Assembly (NCBI RefSeq): GCF_001854765.1
Contig: NZ_LJJE01000091.1
Coordinates: 56,147 to 120,146 of the forward strand
Source: Vibrio sonorensis
GTDB lineage: Bacteria > Pseudomonadota > Gammaproteobacteria > Enterobacterales > Vibrionaceae
Direction of reading: 5' to 3'
Length of the DNA: 64,000 nt
Positions 48,623 through 59,184 of the stretch are shown piece after piece (position 1 is the first letter of the stretch; every line of letters starts with the position of its first letter). Under the pieces are notes generated by a model, which saw only the letters and a program-made list of their open reading frames with translations, was not told the DNA's origin and did not search any database. Position numbers and translations under genes: made by a program.

Positions 48623-49450
48623 ATGACAGCGATAACAATAAGCGATCAAGAATATCGTGACTTCAGTCGTTTTTTAGAGTCTCAATGCGGAATTGTATTG
48701 GGAGACAGTAAGCAATACTTAGTGCGCAGTCGTTTAAGCCCGCTTGTAACAAAATTCAAGCTTACGTCGTTATCTGATTTGTTGCGAGACGTGGTTACTG
48801 GTAGAAACCGAGAGCTCAGAGTAGCGGCGGTTGATGCCATGACTACTAATGAAACCCTGTGGTTTAGGGATACTTATCCCTTCCAAGTGCTTTCTGATCG
48901 CCTGTTACCTGAGATTGCTGCGACGAAGCGCCCAATAAAAATTTGGTCTGCGGCGAGTTCGTCTGGCCAAGAGCCTTACTCAATGGCGATGACCATTTTA
49001 GAGACTCAGCAGAAAAAACCAGGCATGCTGCCTAATGTGTCGATCACGGCAACGGATATCTCAGCAAGTATGTTAGACATGTGTCGTGCGGGGGTTTATG
49101 ACAACTTAGCCTTGGGCAGAGGCCTATCTGCGGAACGTCGTCGTACTTTCTTTGAAGATGCTGGCGATGGCCGTATGAAGATCAAAGACAACGCCAAGCG
49201 CTTAGTTAACTTCCGTCCTCAAAACTTGATGGATAGTTACGCACTGTTAGGCAAGTTCGATATCATCTTCTGCCGTAATGTGCTGATCTATTTCTCTCCA
49301 GATATGAAGTCTCAAGTACTGAATCAAATGGCAAACAGCCTCAATCCCGGTGGTTATTTATTGTTAGGGGCCTCTGAGTCTTTAACTGGCCTGACCGATC
49401 GATTTGAAATGGTGAGATGTAATCCAGGAATCATCTACAAGTTAAAATAG
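48623..49450 (+). CDS. cheR: Chemotaxis protein methyltransferase CheR
   Basis: A 275-residue SAM-dependent methyltransferase that methylates glutamates of chemoreceptors. It has the N-terminal CheR helical domain, TTNETLWFRDTYPF, the SAM motif WSAASSSGQEPYSMA, ATDIS and FCRNVLIYF. Full length. The cheV-cheR pair ends in a terminator just before the flgB promoter. Confidence 0.97.
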   Translation: MTAITISDQEYRDFSRFLESQCGIVLGDSKQYLVRSRLSPLVTKFKLTSLSDLLRDVVTGRNRELRVAAVDAMTTNETLWFRDTYPFQVLSDRLLPEIAATKRPIKIWSAASSSGQEPYSMAMTILETQQKKPGMLPNVSITATDISASMLDMCRAGVYDNLALGRGLSAERRRTFFEDAGDGRMKIKDNAKRLVNFRPQNLMDSYALLGKFDIIFCRNVLIYFSPDMKSQVLNQMANSLNPGGYLLLGASESLTGLTDRFEMVRCNPGIIYKLK

Positions 49451-49476
49451 TGACTACAGCGCAGTAGTCGATATCT

Positions 49477-49504
49477 AAGCCCAGTCTTATGACTGGGCTT
49501 TTTG
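49477..49504 (+). terminator. Terminator of cheVR
   Basis: Perfect stem AAGCCCAGTC/GACTGGGCTT with a TTAT loop and T run. Confidence 0.9.
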
Positions 49505-49553
49505 TTGCCGCTAAGCTATATATATTGGGTGACATTCCGGCAAAGCGGCAAAG
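49505..49553. promoter_or_regulatory. GCGGCAA cluster upstream of flgB (enhancer-site candidate)
   Basis: Three copies of one word: TTGCCGC (inverted) at 49505-49511 and two perfect tandem CGGCAAAG at 49538-49545 and 49546-49553. They lie about 75-125 bp before the sigma-54 -24 element, where an NtrC-type activator such as FlrC would bind. Confidence 0.5.
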
Positions 49554-49627
49554 AGCACATTTCGTTCTTGGCTTAACTTTTGCTTATAAAACAAGGGTGA
49601 AAGCAAAAAGTGAATGCTTTTTAAAAG

Positions 49628-49645
49628 TTGGTACACATATTGCTT
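49628..49645 (+). promoter_or_regulatory. Sigma-54 promoter for flgBCDE
   Basis: TTGGTACACATATTGCTT: GG-10 bp-GC spacing exact, -12 TTGCTT perfect, -24 TGGTAC close to TGGCAC. About 44 bp before flgB. Confidence 0.9.
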
Positions 49646-49688
49646 TTATCATAATCAGTAGCGGTCATTTTTATTTGTAGAGGCAATT

Positions 49689-50087
49689 ATGACTATTTCA
49701 TTTGACAATGCTTTGGGTATCCATCAACACACTGTTGGTGTCCGTGAGCGCAATGCAGAGGTTATCTCAACCAACATTGCACAAGCGAATACCCCTGGAT
49801 ACAAATCAAAGGGAATGGACTTTAAGCGTGCGCTGCAAGCGGCAACGTCAGAGGCAAGTATTGGTCTCAATCGTACCGATAGTCGGCACATTCCTGCCTC
49901 TTCAAGAGTGACTGGGGAGGTACTTTATCGTCTTCCTACCCAACCTGATACCGGTGATGGCAACACTGTAGATGTGGATCTAGAGCGTAACTTGTTTATG
50001 CAAAACCAGATTCGTCATCAAGCGTCACTGGACTTCTTAGGAAGTAAATTCAAAAACTTAACTAAGGCTATTAAAGGGAGTCAATAG
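49689..50087 (+). CDS. flgB: Flagellar proximal rod protein FlgB
   Basis: A 132-residue rod protein. The N-terminal family motif NIAQANTPGYKSKGMDF and the C-terminal helix FMQNQIRHQASLDFLGSKF are present. First gene of flgBCDE; its stop touches the flgC start directly (TAGATG). Confidence 0.95.
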   Translation: MTISFDNALGIHQHTVGVRERNAEVISTNIAQANTPGYKSKGMDFKRALQAATSEASIGLNRTDSRHIPASSRVTGEVLYRLPTQPDTGDGNTVDVDLERNLFMQNQIRHQASLDFLGSKFKNLTKAIKGSQ

Positions 50088-50504
50088 ATGAGCTTATTCA
50101 ATGTATTCAATGTGACAGGGTCTGCAATGAGTGCTGAGTCTGTTCGTCTAAATACGACTTCAAGTAACCTAGCGAATGCCGACAGTGTTTCTAGTTCCGC
50201 TAAAGACACTTATAAAGCTCGCCATGCCGTATTCGGCGCAGAGTTAAGTAAGGCAAAGTATAACAGTGACCATACGGTGCCAGTTCAGGTTTTGGGAATT
50301 GTAGAAAGCGATAAACCGCTCAATGCGGAGTACAACCCTGATCACCCCTTAGCAAACGACGAAGGTTATATCTACAAGCCGAACGTCAATGTTATGGAAG
50401 AGATGGCCAACATGATTTCTGCTTCTCGCTCATATCAAACGAATGTGCAAGTGGCAGATGCAAGTAAACAAATGCTGCTGCGAACGCTGCAGATGGGTCA
50501 ATAA
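50088..50504 (+). CDS. flgC: Flagellar proximal rod protein FlgC
   Basis: A 138-residue rod protein with the family motif SSNLANADSV near the N terminus, YKPNVNVMEEMANMISASRSY and the C-terminal TNVQVADASKQMLLRTLQ helix. It starts immediately after flgB. Confidence 0.96.
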   Translation: MSLFNVFNVTGSAMSAESVRLNTTSSNLANADSVSSSAKDTYKARHAVFGAELSKAKYNSDHTVPVQVLGIVESDKPLNAEYNPDHPLANDEGYIYKPNVNVMEEMANMISASRSYQTNVQVADASKQMLLRTLQMGQ

Positions 50505-50516
50505 GGGGAGTAACGT

Positions 50517-51223
50517 ATGGCTGATATTAATAACGTTGGTCAAAGCGGCTTGTCCTATGTTGACCAGCTTAAAGCCTTACAGGATCAGAAAAAGCCAGAT
50601 GAGACCACGGGTAAACAAGATCTTAAACAAGAAGATTTTCTTTCCCTTCTCACCAAGCAGTTGGCTCAGCAAGATCCCTTTAAGCCGGTTAGCAATGACC
50701 AGATGATTGCACAGATGGCATCATTTGCCACCGTCGATGGCATAGGCAAGATGAACAACCAGTTTGAGACTCTTAATACGTCTATGACATCAAACCAAGC
50801 CCTGCAAGCGTCGACTTTAGTCGGTCGTGATGTACTCGTACCGGGTGCAGCAGGTGTTAAACAACAAAATGCGGGAATGGCCGCTATGGTTAAGCTTCCT
50901 CAATCTATCGACAACTTGTTTGTCCGAATAGAAAACGAAGTTGGCCAGTTGGTTAGAACCTTCGATGTGGGCGCTAAGCCGCTGGTGATAACCGCGTTGA
51001 ATGGGACGGAAACGATGAAAATGGTAATCCATTGCCTGCCGGAAAATACAAGGTGAAAGCCTCGGGTTTGATGGAAGGTGCGAACAAAGAGTTTGATGTT
51101 TCGACTTATGCGAACGTCAACAGTGTTCTGCTTGGAAATGGTGATGGTAATGTACTGCTCAATCTGGCTGGCTTTGAGTCGCCAGTTCGACTTGCTGAAG
51201 TACTAGAAGTTGGCAAAGCGTAA
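50517..51223 (+). CDS. flgD: Flagellar hook assembly protein FlgD (single-base frameshift)
   Basis: The hook cap that guides FlgE assembly. The N-terminal export region and conserved LKQEDFLSLLTKQLAQQDPFKP are followed by an Ig/TudorFn-like region. As read, the frame breaks at 50999 and ends at 51056; adding one G restores LEWDGNDENGNPLPAGKYKVKA and continues to a stop at 51223, giving 235 residues. The restored segment with W-x-G-x-D and LPAGKY is the strongly conserved FlgD core, so the deletion is probably a base-calling error. Confidence 0.94.
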
Positions 51224-51251
51224 CTACGCTGGCTAGATAGGAGATTTTGGA

Positions 51252-52555
51252 ATGTCATATATTGCATTAAGCGGCTTGTCCGCGGCACAACTGGATCTAA
51301 ATACAACCAGTAACAACATCGCGAACGCCAATACCTTTGGCTTTAAGGAGTCTCGTGCTGAGTTCGGTGATGTGTATTCAAACTCGCTGTTCACACATGC
51401 TAAAACGACTCCAGGTCAAGGTGTGCAAGCAGCGAAGGTCGCTCAACAGTTCCACGAGGGTTCAAGCGTATACACAAACAACCCAATGGATCTACGTGTG
51501 GGTGGTACAGGTTTCTTCGCAGTAGCGAAAGACAGACTTGTCCCTCAAACGAACGAGCTAACCCGTAACGGTGCATTTCACCTAAACAAGGACAATTACA
51601 TGGTTTCGGCCAATGATGAGTTCTTGTTGGGCTATGAAGTGAACAAGGATACGGGTGATGTGCTTTCATACGAGCCAAAGCCTATTAACATTCCAGCGGA
51701 GTTCGGTAAACCAAAACAGACGGCAAACATTGGTGTCGGCGTTAACTTGCCGGCAAACGGTGAGCTAAAAGACCCTGCGCTGTTTGACTTTACCGATCCA
51801 GAAACGTACAACCGCTCAACATCATCGACGATTTATGACTCGATGGGGCAAGCGTATAAAATGACGACGTACTACTTGAAAGATCAAACTCAAGCTAATA
51901 CGTGGCAAACCTACTACACCATTACTGATAAAGTTGGTGAGAAGCCTGTCAACATCGTTGGTGGTGACGCAACAACACCTACGGGCCATATCGGTCATAC
52001 CATGAAGTTTAACAATGACGGTACGTTAGCTAGCTTAAATAACGGACAAAATATTGTTTCAGAAGCGATTGGTGTAGGTCCAAATGCGGTGGATCTAAAC
52101 GGTGCTGATGCAAACCAAACCCTCTCTTTTGGTTTAGACTCAGCAACTCAGTTTGCCGCTCCTTTTGAACTGACTAAGTTTGATCAAGATGGTGCGACAA
52201 CAGGTTTCCTGACCAAAGTCGATTTTGATGAGAACGGTAGCGTATTGGGTACTTACTCTAACGGTCAGAACATTACTCTAGGTCGCGTAGCTCTAGTGCG
52301 AGTGGCTAACGAGCAAGGTCTTGACAAAAAAGGTGGTACTCAGTGGGATGCAACGCAGTCTCTGGTGATAAGATCTGGGGTGAATCTAACAAAGGTTCTT
52401 TTGGTACGATTAGCAGTGGTACCTTGGAGCAGTCGAATATCGATATGACTCAAGAACTGGTGGATTTGATTTCAGCTCAGCGTAACTTCCAAGCGAACTC
52501 TCGTTCATTAGAAGTTCACAACCAGACACAACAAAACATCCTGCAAATCCGATAA
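51252..52555 (+). CDS. flgE: Flagellar hook protein FlgE (single-base frameshift near the 3' end)
   Basis: The hook subunit. It has N-terminal SYIALSGLSAAQLDLNTTSN, the motif NANTFGFKESRAEFGDVY and the hook-specific D domains. As read, the frame is lost between 52353 and 52361 and ends at 52448; with one added base, WDAT is followed by SGDKIWGESNKGSFG and the conserved C-terminal helix DLISAQRNFQANSRSLEV to a stop at 52555, about 434 residues. The lost part is the D0 helix needed for polymerisation. A terminator follows. Confidence 0.95.
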
Positions 52556-52583
52556 TCTCCTTATCGTGCAATCGTCTGAAAGG

Positions 52584-52614
52584 GCAAGCCGGTGGCAAAC
52601 ACTGGCTTGCTTTT
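52584..52614 (+). terminator. Terminator of flgBCDE
   Basis: Stem GCAAGCCGGTG/CACTGGCTTGC with one mismatch-type pair, then TTTTC. It separates flgE from the flgF promoter. Confidence 0.75.
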
Positions 52615-52626
52615 CTTGCCTCCCTA

Positions 52627-52633
52627 GCGGCAA
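52627..52633 (+). promoter_or_regulatory. Single GCGGCAA word upstream of flgF
   Basis: One copy of the word found in clusters before flgB and flaA, 59 bp upstream of the flgF sigma-54 element. Alone it is weak evidence. Confidence 0.3.
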
Positions 52634-52691
52634 GCATGCCTTATCTCTCCCTCTTTTTGTCTATCTATCTGAAAAATAAAGAAAATAAAAA

Positions 52692-52709
52692 CTGGCACAC
52701 CAATTGCTT
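52692..52709 (+). promoter_or_regulatory. Sigma-54 promoter for flgFGHIJ
   Basis: CTGGCACACCAATTGCTT: perfect TGGCAC and TTGCTT with GG-10 bp-GC spacing, 37 bp before flgF. Confidence 0.93.
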
Positions 52710-52745
52710 TAATGACCTTAGAATAGTGATCATTGGAGTAAAGTA

Positions 52746-53495
<750 letters not shown>

Positions 53496-53514
53496 ACAGA
53501 TTTAGGAGAGAGAT

Positions 53515-54303
53515 ATGCATCCGGCGTTATGGGTAAGTAAAACGGGCTTAGATGCCCAGCAAACCAATATTTCAACGATTTCAAACAACTTGGCAAACGC
53601 CTCGACCGTTGGTTACAAAAAAAGCCGCGCGGTGTTTGAAGATCTGTTTTACCAAAACATCAATCAACCTGGAGGTCAGTCGTCACAAAACACTGAACTG
53701 CCTAGTGGTCTTATGTTAGGTGCGGGTTCCAAAGTGGTAGCGACACAAAAAGTGCACACTCAAGGCAATACGCAGACGACAACTAACAGTCTGGATATGA
53801 TGATTGAAGGTGACGGCTTTTTCCAAATCTTAATGCCTGACGGCAATATAGGTTACACGCGCAACGGTCAGTTTACCGTCAATGACGAAGGTGTGATTGT
53901 CACCTCTGGTGCTGGGTATGCAGTCGAACCAGAAATTGCGATCCCCGATGATGCTATTAGTATTACGGTTGGCAATGATGGCGAAGTATCTGTTCGGGTA
54001 AGAGGCCAGCAGGACAACCAAGTATTAGGTCAAATCACCACGGTAGATTTTATTAACCCCGGCGGTCTAGAACCCATAGGTCAAAACCTCTATCTACCAA
54101 CCGGTGCCAGTGGTGATCCACAAGAAGGCGTTCCGGGCTTGGATGGTTTTGGTGAGATCCGCCAATCGATGTTAGAAACGTCGAATGTGAATGTCACTGA
54201 AGAGCTGGTGAATATGATTGAAGCTCAGCGCGTCTATGAAATGAACTCAAAAGTCATCTCTGCGGTAGATAAGATGATGAGCTTTGTTAATCAGCAACTG
54301 TAA
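53515..54303 (+). CDS. flgG: Flagellar distal rod protein FlgG
   Basis: A 262-residue rod protein with [39 protein letters not shown] and the C-terminal [20 protein letters not shown] helix. Length and motifs are those of the family. Followed after 22 bp by flgH. Confidence 0.97.
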   Translation: MHPALWVSKTGLDAQQTNISTISNNLANASTVGYKKSRAVFEDLFYQNINQPGGQSSQNTELPSGLMLGAGSKVVATQKVHTQGNTQTTTNSLDMMIEGDGFFQILMPDGNIGYTRNGQFTVNDEGVIVTSGAGYAVEPEIAIPDDAISITVGNDGEVSVRVRGQQDNQVLGQITTVDFINPGGLEPIGQNLYLPTGASGDPQEGVPGLDGFGEIRQSMLETSNVNVTEELVNMIEAQRVYEMNSKVISAVDKMMSFVNQQL

Positions 54304-54325
54304 TCATTGGGGTAGGGTGAGAGCT

Positions 54326-55105
54326 ATGATTCGTTTAATTTTAGTGGTGATGATTGCCATTTTATCGGGTTGTTCAATGTTGGAACCACCAGTAGAAACG
54401 CCAGATGTCGTCCAAGGTACCACAACGGTTGATGCGGTAGAAGGTGACAAAGCCGAAGAAGAAAGCAGCGGTATTGTTGATACGCTTAGAGGTCGCTCTG
54501 ACCCCATCGCTGGTGATCCAGCTTGGGCACCAATTCACCCTAAACACGAGCCAGAGCATTACGCGGCAGAAACAGGGTCACTGTTTAATCGAGCGCAAGC
54601 TAGCAGTTTATATGATGATTCAAAACCGCGCGGAATTGGCGATATTATTACTGTCACACTATCGGAAAGTACCAAAGCGGCTAAAAGTGCGGATGCGGAT
54701 CTTTCAAAGAGCAATGACGCCTCAATGGATCCATTAGAAGTTGGTGGTAGACCAGTCACCATCAGCGACTACGATTTCTCTTATAACCTGAGCAACGACA
54801 ACAATTTTAGTGGCAGCTCAGCGGCTAATCAAAGTAACAGCTTAACGGGTTCGATCACGGTTGAAGTTATCGAAGTATTGGCAAATGGCAACCTAGTGAT
54901 CCGCGGTGAAAAGTGGCTCACACTGAATGCTGGTGATGAATACATTCGATTAAGCGGTACGATTCGTCCCGACGATATTGACTACGATAACACCATAGCG
55001 TCGAATCGTATTTCTAACGCTAGAATTCAATATTCAGGTACTGGAACTAATCAAGATATGCAAGAACCTGGATTCTTGGCACGATTCTTTAATGTCGCTC
55101 TATAG
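54326..55105 (+). CDS. flgH: Flagellar L-ring lipoprotein FlgH
   Basis: A 259-residue outer-membrane lipoprotein. The start [15 protein letters not shown] leads to lipobox LSGCSML (Cys near residue 15). The L-ring domain has [40 protein letters not shown] and [14 protein letters not shown]. An in-frame start upstream would overlap flgG and lose the signal peptide position. Confidence 0.96.
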   Translation: MIRLILVVMIAILSGCSMLEPPVETPDVVQGTTTVDAVEGDKAEEESSGIVDTLRGRSDPIAGDPAWAPIHPKHEPEHYAAETGSLFNRAQASSLYDDSKPRGIGDIITVTLSESTKAAKSADADLSKSNDASMDPLEVGGRPVTISDYDFSYNLSNDNNFSGSSAANQSNSLTGSITVEVIEVLANGNLVIRGEKWLTLNAGDEYIRLSGTIRPDDIDYDNTIASNRISNARIQYSGTGTNQDMQEPGFLARFFNVAL

Positions 55106-55159
55106 CCAAGGCAGAAAGTCGAAGTTTTGGCACTGATAGATTAAAGAAAGGTAGATGCG

Positions 55160-56239
55160 ATGAAAAAGTTATTTCTGATACTGACCAGCTTGTGTTTAGT
55201 GGTAACAAGTGCTCAAGCGGCACGAGTCAAAGACGTGGCACAAGTTGCTGGGGTCAGAAGTAACCAATTGGTTGGCTACGGCTTGGTTACTGGTCTTCCC
55301 GGAACTGGTGAGTCAACCCCATTTACCGATCAAAGTTTTAATGCCATGTTGCAAAATTTTGGCATTCAATTGCCGCCAGGCACTAAACCAAAGAGTAAAA
55401 ACGTGGCGGCGGTCATTGTGACTGCTGAACTCCCCGCTTTTTCAAAGCAGGGGCAAACCATAGACGTCACCGTGTCATCGATTGGTTCGGCTAAGAGCCT
55501 TCGAGGTGGCACCTTGATGCAGACAATGCTAAAAGGTTTAGACGGGCAAATTTATGCCATCGCACAGGGAAATTTAGTCGTCAGTGGTTTTAGTGCTTCG
55601 GGTGCAGACGGTTCTAAAATCGTTGGTAACAACCCAACAGCGGGTATGATTTCAAATGGTGCCATCGTCGAGCAAGAAATTCCTTCCCCTTTTGGACGTG
55701 GCGACTTTATCACTTTCAATCTTTTAGAATCTGATTTTACCACCGCACAACGAATGGCAGATGCGGTCAATAATTTCCTTGGTCCAAATATGGCTTCGGC
55801 AATTGACGCAACATCTGTTCGAGTTCGCGCGCCAAGAGATATTACTCAGCGAGTGGCTTTTTTATCTGCGATAGAAAACTTAGAGTTTGAACCCGCAGAC
55901 AGTTCGGCAAAGATTATTGTCAATTCGCGCACTGGTACTATCGTTGTCGGCAAGCACGTGCGTTTAAAGCCGGCTGCCGTGACTCATGGTGGTATGACAG
56001 TTGCGATCAAAGAAAACCTTAACGCAAGCCAGCCAAATGCGTTTGCTGGTGGCCAAACGGTCGTCGTTCCTGATACGGATATTGAAGTATCAGAGGAGCA
56101 GGGAAAAATGTTCAAGTTTGAACCCGGCCTGACACTAGACGACCTCGTTAGAGCGGTGAATGAAGTTGGCGCTGCCCCTTCAGACTTAATGGCGATTTTA
56201 CAAGCCTTAAGCAAGCAGGCGCTATCGAAGGCCAGCTAA
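55160..56239 (+). CDS. flgI: Flagellar P-ring protein FlgI
   Basis: A 359-residue periplasmic ring protein with a signal peptide (about residues 1-20, ending AQA), then [39 protein letters not shown] and the C-terminal [17 protein letters not shown]. FlgA (here frameshifted) is its chaperone. Confidence 0.97.
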   Translation: MKKLFLILTSLCLVVTSAQAARVKDVAQVAGVRSNQLVGYGLVTGLPGTGESTPFTDQSFNAMLQNFGIQLPPGTKPKSKNVAAVIVTAELPAFSKQGQTIDVTVSSIGSAKSLRGGTLMQTMLKGLDGQIYAIAQGNLVVSGFSASGADGSKIVGNNPTAGMISNGAIVEQEIPSPFGRGDFITFNLLESDFTTAQRMADAVNNFLGPNMASAIDATSVRVRAPRDITQRVAFLSAIENLEFEPADSSAKIIVNSRTGTIVVGKHVRLKPAAVTHGGMTVAIKENLNASQPNAFAGGQTVVVPDTDIEVSEEQGKMFKFEPGLTLDDLVRAVNEVGAAPSDLMAILQALSKQALSKAS

Positions 56240-56260
56240 TTATTATCTAAGGAGAGAGCG

Positions 56261-57172
56261 ATGATTAACAACGGAAATGACATCGGCTTTATCCACGATA
56301 TATCAGGTTTGGATAAACTGCGTCAGCAAGCTGTAAACGGCGAAGAAGGCAGCGAAGAAAAAGCATTGCTATCGGCTGCTAAACAGTTTGAATCGATTTT
56401 TACCTCTATGCTCTTTAAATCGATGCGAGATGCGAACGCCAGCTTTGAATCCGGCCTAATGGACAGCCAGAATCAGCAGTTTTACCGTCAAATGCTCGAT
56501 GAGCAAATGTCGAGTGAGCTGAGTGCCAGTGGCTCGTTAGGACTTGCTGACATGATCGTTGCTCAACTGAGTAGCGGCAAGGTAGAGAATCAAAACGCGG
56601 CAAATCAAACGCAAAACTTTGAACAGATAATGGAACGAGTCAATCGCGTCAAAGAGGCAAGGGCAGTACAAGCTTCAACAGCTCCTACAAACGTTGACAA
56701 AGATGGAATTAGTTTCGATAGCCCAGAAAGCTTTGTTGCGTCTTTGTCACCTTATGCACAACGCGCGGCACAAACCTTGGGCGTCGATCCTTCACTGCTT
56801 TTAGCGCAAGCGGCGCTAGAAACCGGGTGGGGGCAAAAAATGGTTCAGAACTCACAAGGCAACAGTAACAACCTGTTTAATATCAAAGCGGATAGAAGCT
56901 GGAAAGGCGGTAAAGTGGCCACGCAAACTCTGGAGTACCATCAAGGCGTTCCAGTACAAGAGCGAGCAGCGTTCCGCTCTTATGCTAACTATCAGGACAG
57001 CTTTGAAGACTATGTGAAGTTTTTACAAGAGAACCCAAGATACACAACGGCTCTTCAGCACGGCGGTAACTCAGAGTCCTTTATCCACGGCATACACAAA
57101 GCGGGTTATGCCACTGATCCACAGTACGCCGACAAAGTACTCCGCGTTAAGCAACGCATTGATAACATGTAA
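56261..57172 (+). CDS. flgJ: Flagellar rod cap / peptidoglycan hydrolase FlgJ
   Basis: A 303-residue two-domain protein. The N-terminal rod-cap domain (about residues 1-105) has AAKQFESIFTSMLFKSMRDA; the C-terminal glucosaminidase domain (from about 160) has AQAALETGWGQKMV with the catalytic glutamate, and the later FRSYANYQDSFEDYV. It cuts peptidoglycan so that the rod can cross the cell wall. Last gene of the flgF run. Confidence 0.96.
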   Translation: MINNGNDIGFIHDISGLDKLRQQAVNGEEGSEEKALLSAAKQFESIFTSMLFKSMRDANASFESGLMDSQNQQFYRQMLDEQMSSELSASGSLGLADMIVAQLSSGKVENQNAANQTQNFEQIMERVNRVKEARAVQASTAPTNVDKDGISFDSPESFVASLSPYAQRAAQTLGVDPSLLLAQAALETGWGQKMVQNSQGNSNNLFNIKADRSWKGGKVATQTLEYHQGVPVQERAAFRSYANYQDSFEDYVKFLQENPRYTTALQHGGNSESFIHGIHKAGYATDPQYADKVLRVKQRIDNM

Positions 57173-57177
57173 TTTTA

Positions 57178-57207
57178 AAGGCCCGTGTTCTACGGGTCTT
57201 CCTTTAT
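57178..57207 (+). terminator. Terminator after flgJ
   Basis: AGGCCCGT/ACGGGTCT hairpin (one G-T pair), GTTCT loop, T-rich tail interrupted by CC. Confidence 0.6.
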
Positions 57208-57225
57208 TTTCTCTTCGATAATTCT

Positions 57226-57243
57226 TTGGCACATAATTTGCAA
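57226..57243 (+). promoter_or_regulatory. Sigma-54 promoter for flgKL
   Basis: TTGGCACATAATTTGCAA: perfect TGGCAC and TTGCA with GG-10 bp-GC spacing, 55 bp before flgK. Confidence 0.92.
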
Positions 57244-57297
57244 AATACTGGTTAGTCTTTCAGTTAACACTGATTTTTTTACTAACCCGGGGGCAGT

Positions 57298-59172
57298 ATG
57301 GCGTCTGATCTTCTGAATTTAGGTACGCAAAGCGTATTGACAGCTCAGAGACAACTCAATACAACAGGTCACAATATCTCTAATGTGAATACAGAGGGGT
57401 ATAGCCGCCAGTCCGTTATCCAAGGCACGAATGCACCGCGCCAATACGGAGGCCAGACCTATGGTATGGGTGTGCATGTGGACAATGTTCGCCGCTCTTG
57501 GGATCAGTTTGCCGTTAACGAACTCAACTTGTCGACCACTAGCTATGCTTTCAAACGCGATACAGAAGAAAACCTAGAGATGCTATCTGGAATGCTTTCT
57601 TCGGTTGCTTCCAAGAAAATCCCAGAAAACATGAACGAATGGTTTGATGCGGTCAAGTCATTAGCTGATAGCCCAAATGATGTCGGTGCGCGAAAAGTCC
57701 TTTTGGAGAAAGCAGGGCTGGTTACGCAAAACTTTAATGACTTCCACGAAAGTATTCGTTTGCAATCAGACAATACGGCAAGAAAGCTCGATTTAGGTAT
57801 CGAAAGAATGAACCAGTTGGCGCTGGAGATCCGCGATCTTCACCGCTTAATGATGCGCACTCCCGGTCCTCATAACGATTTAATGGACGAACACGAAAAG
57901 CTGGTAGCAGAACTGTCCGAGTTCACTAAAGTGACGGTGACACCTCGAGCTAATGCCGAAGGTTTTAATATTCATATTGGTAATGGTCATACTCTAGTCT
58001 CTGGTACAGAGGCCAGTCAGTTGACCATGCTAGATGGCTATCCCGATGTAAAGCAGCGCCGCCTCGCAATGATCGAAGGTGAAGGGGTTAAAGCCATAAC
58101 CAGTAAAGATATCGATGGAAAGATTGGCGCTATGCTGGAGATGCGAGATAAGCATCTGCCACACTTGGTCGACGAACTAGGTAAGTTGGCAACCACCTTT
58201 TCTTATGAAGTGAACAAGCTTCAAGATCAAGGTTTGGACCTAAGAGGAAACATAGGTGGTTTGATTTTCACAGATGTGAACTCAGAAGTGGTTGCCAAAT
58301 CACGGGTTGTAACTTCGTCCAATTCACAAGCTGATCTCGCGGTGTTTATCGAGGATACAAGCAAAATCATCGGTGGCCAGTATTCATTGCAGTACAACGG
58401 CAGTGATTACTACATTACTCGACCGGATGGCGAACAGAGCGTTGTGCCTGTCGTCGGTAATGAAATATTGGTGGACGGGGTCAGGATAGAAATACGCAAT
58501 GGATTAGAAGCGGGCGAAAGAGTGTTGATTCGCCCTACGCGCAGTGGCGCGGCTCAGATGCAGATGGAGACCAATGACCCAGCTGATATCGCAGCGCAAA
58601 GTTATGAAGCTTCCACCACATTTGCACAAGGCAGTGCAACCTTTGAAATTAACGCAGCAGGTAGTCTTAGAGAGTTTGAAGTAGTGGTTTCTCCGACAGG
58701 TCAAGAGTTTGCGGTTACAGATACTAAGGGGAATGTGTTGCTACAGCCTCAGCAATATCCACCGTCAGGCCCGGTCACAGTTCAAGGCACCACCTTTACC
58801 ATTAGCGGCGGCGCTTTGCCGAACGACAAGTTTACGGCAAACCTTGTCCCCTCAGAAGGTGACAACGGTAACCTATTAAAAATGCAGAATATCCAGACAG
58901 ACAAAAAACTCAATGATGGTGAGTCAACGGTTCTGGATATCTACCATGACCTAAATACCAATGTGGGTCTTAAAATGTCGACCGCCTCTCGACTGACAGA
59001 CGTCGCGAGATTAGAGAAAGAGTCGGCACAAGAGCGAATCGCTTCTATATCCGGCGTTAATTTAGATGAAGAAGCGGCAAATATGATGAAGTTTCAGCAA
59101 GCTTACATGGCATCATCACGCATCATGCAAGCGGCGAACGACACCTTTAACACGATTCTTCAACTGAGATAA
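57298..59172 (+). CDS. flgK: Flagellar hook-filament junction protein FlgK (HAP1)
   Basis: A 624-residue junction protein with N-terminal GHNISNVNTEGYSRQSVIQG, the conserved MNEWFDAVKSLADSPND and the C-terminal SGVNLDEEAANMMKFQQAYM helix, both needed for polymerisation. Chaperone FlgN is encoded in this window. flgL starts 12 bp after its stop. Confidence 0.96.
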   Translation: MASDLLNLGTQSVLTAQRQLNTTGHNISNVNTEGYSRQSVIQGTNAPRQYGGQTYGMGVHVDNVRRSWDQFAVNELNLSTTSYAFKRDTEENLEMLSGMLSSVASKKIPENMNEWFDAVKSLADSPNDVGARKVLLEKAGLVTQNFNDFHESIRLQSDNTARKLDLGIERMNQLALEIRDLHRLMMRTPGPHNDLMDEHEKLVAELSEFTKVTVTPRANAEGFNIHIGNGHTLVSGTEASQLTMLDGYPDVKQRRLAMIEGEGVKAITSKDIDGKIGAMLEMRDKHLPHLVDELGKLATTFSYEVNKLQDQGLDLRGNIGGLIFTDVNSEVVAKSRVVTSSNSQADLAVFIEDTSKIIGGQYSLQYNGSDYYITRPDGEQSVVPVVGNEILVDGVRIEIRNGLEAGERVLIRPTRSGAAQMQMETNDPADIAAQSYEASTTFAQGSATFEINAAGSLREFEVVVSPTGQEFAVTDTKGNVLLQPQQYPPSGPVTVQGTTFTISGGALPNDKFTANLVPSEGDNGNLLKMQNIQTDKKLNDGESTVLDIYHDLNTNVGLKMSTASRLTDVARLEKESAQERIASISGVNLDEEAANMMKFQQAYMASSRIMQAANDTFNTILQLR

Positions 59173-59184
59173 GGAGGCAGATAA

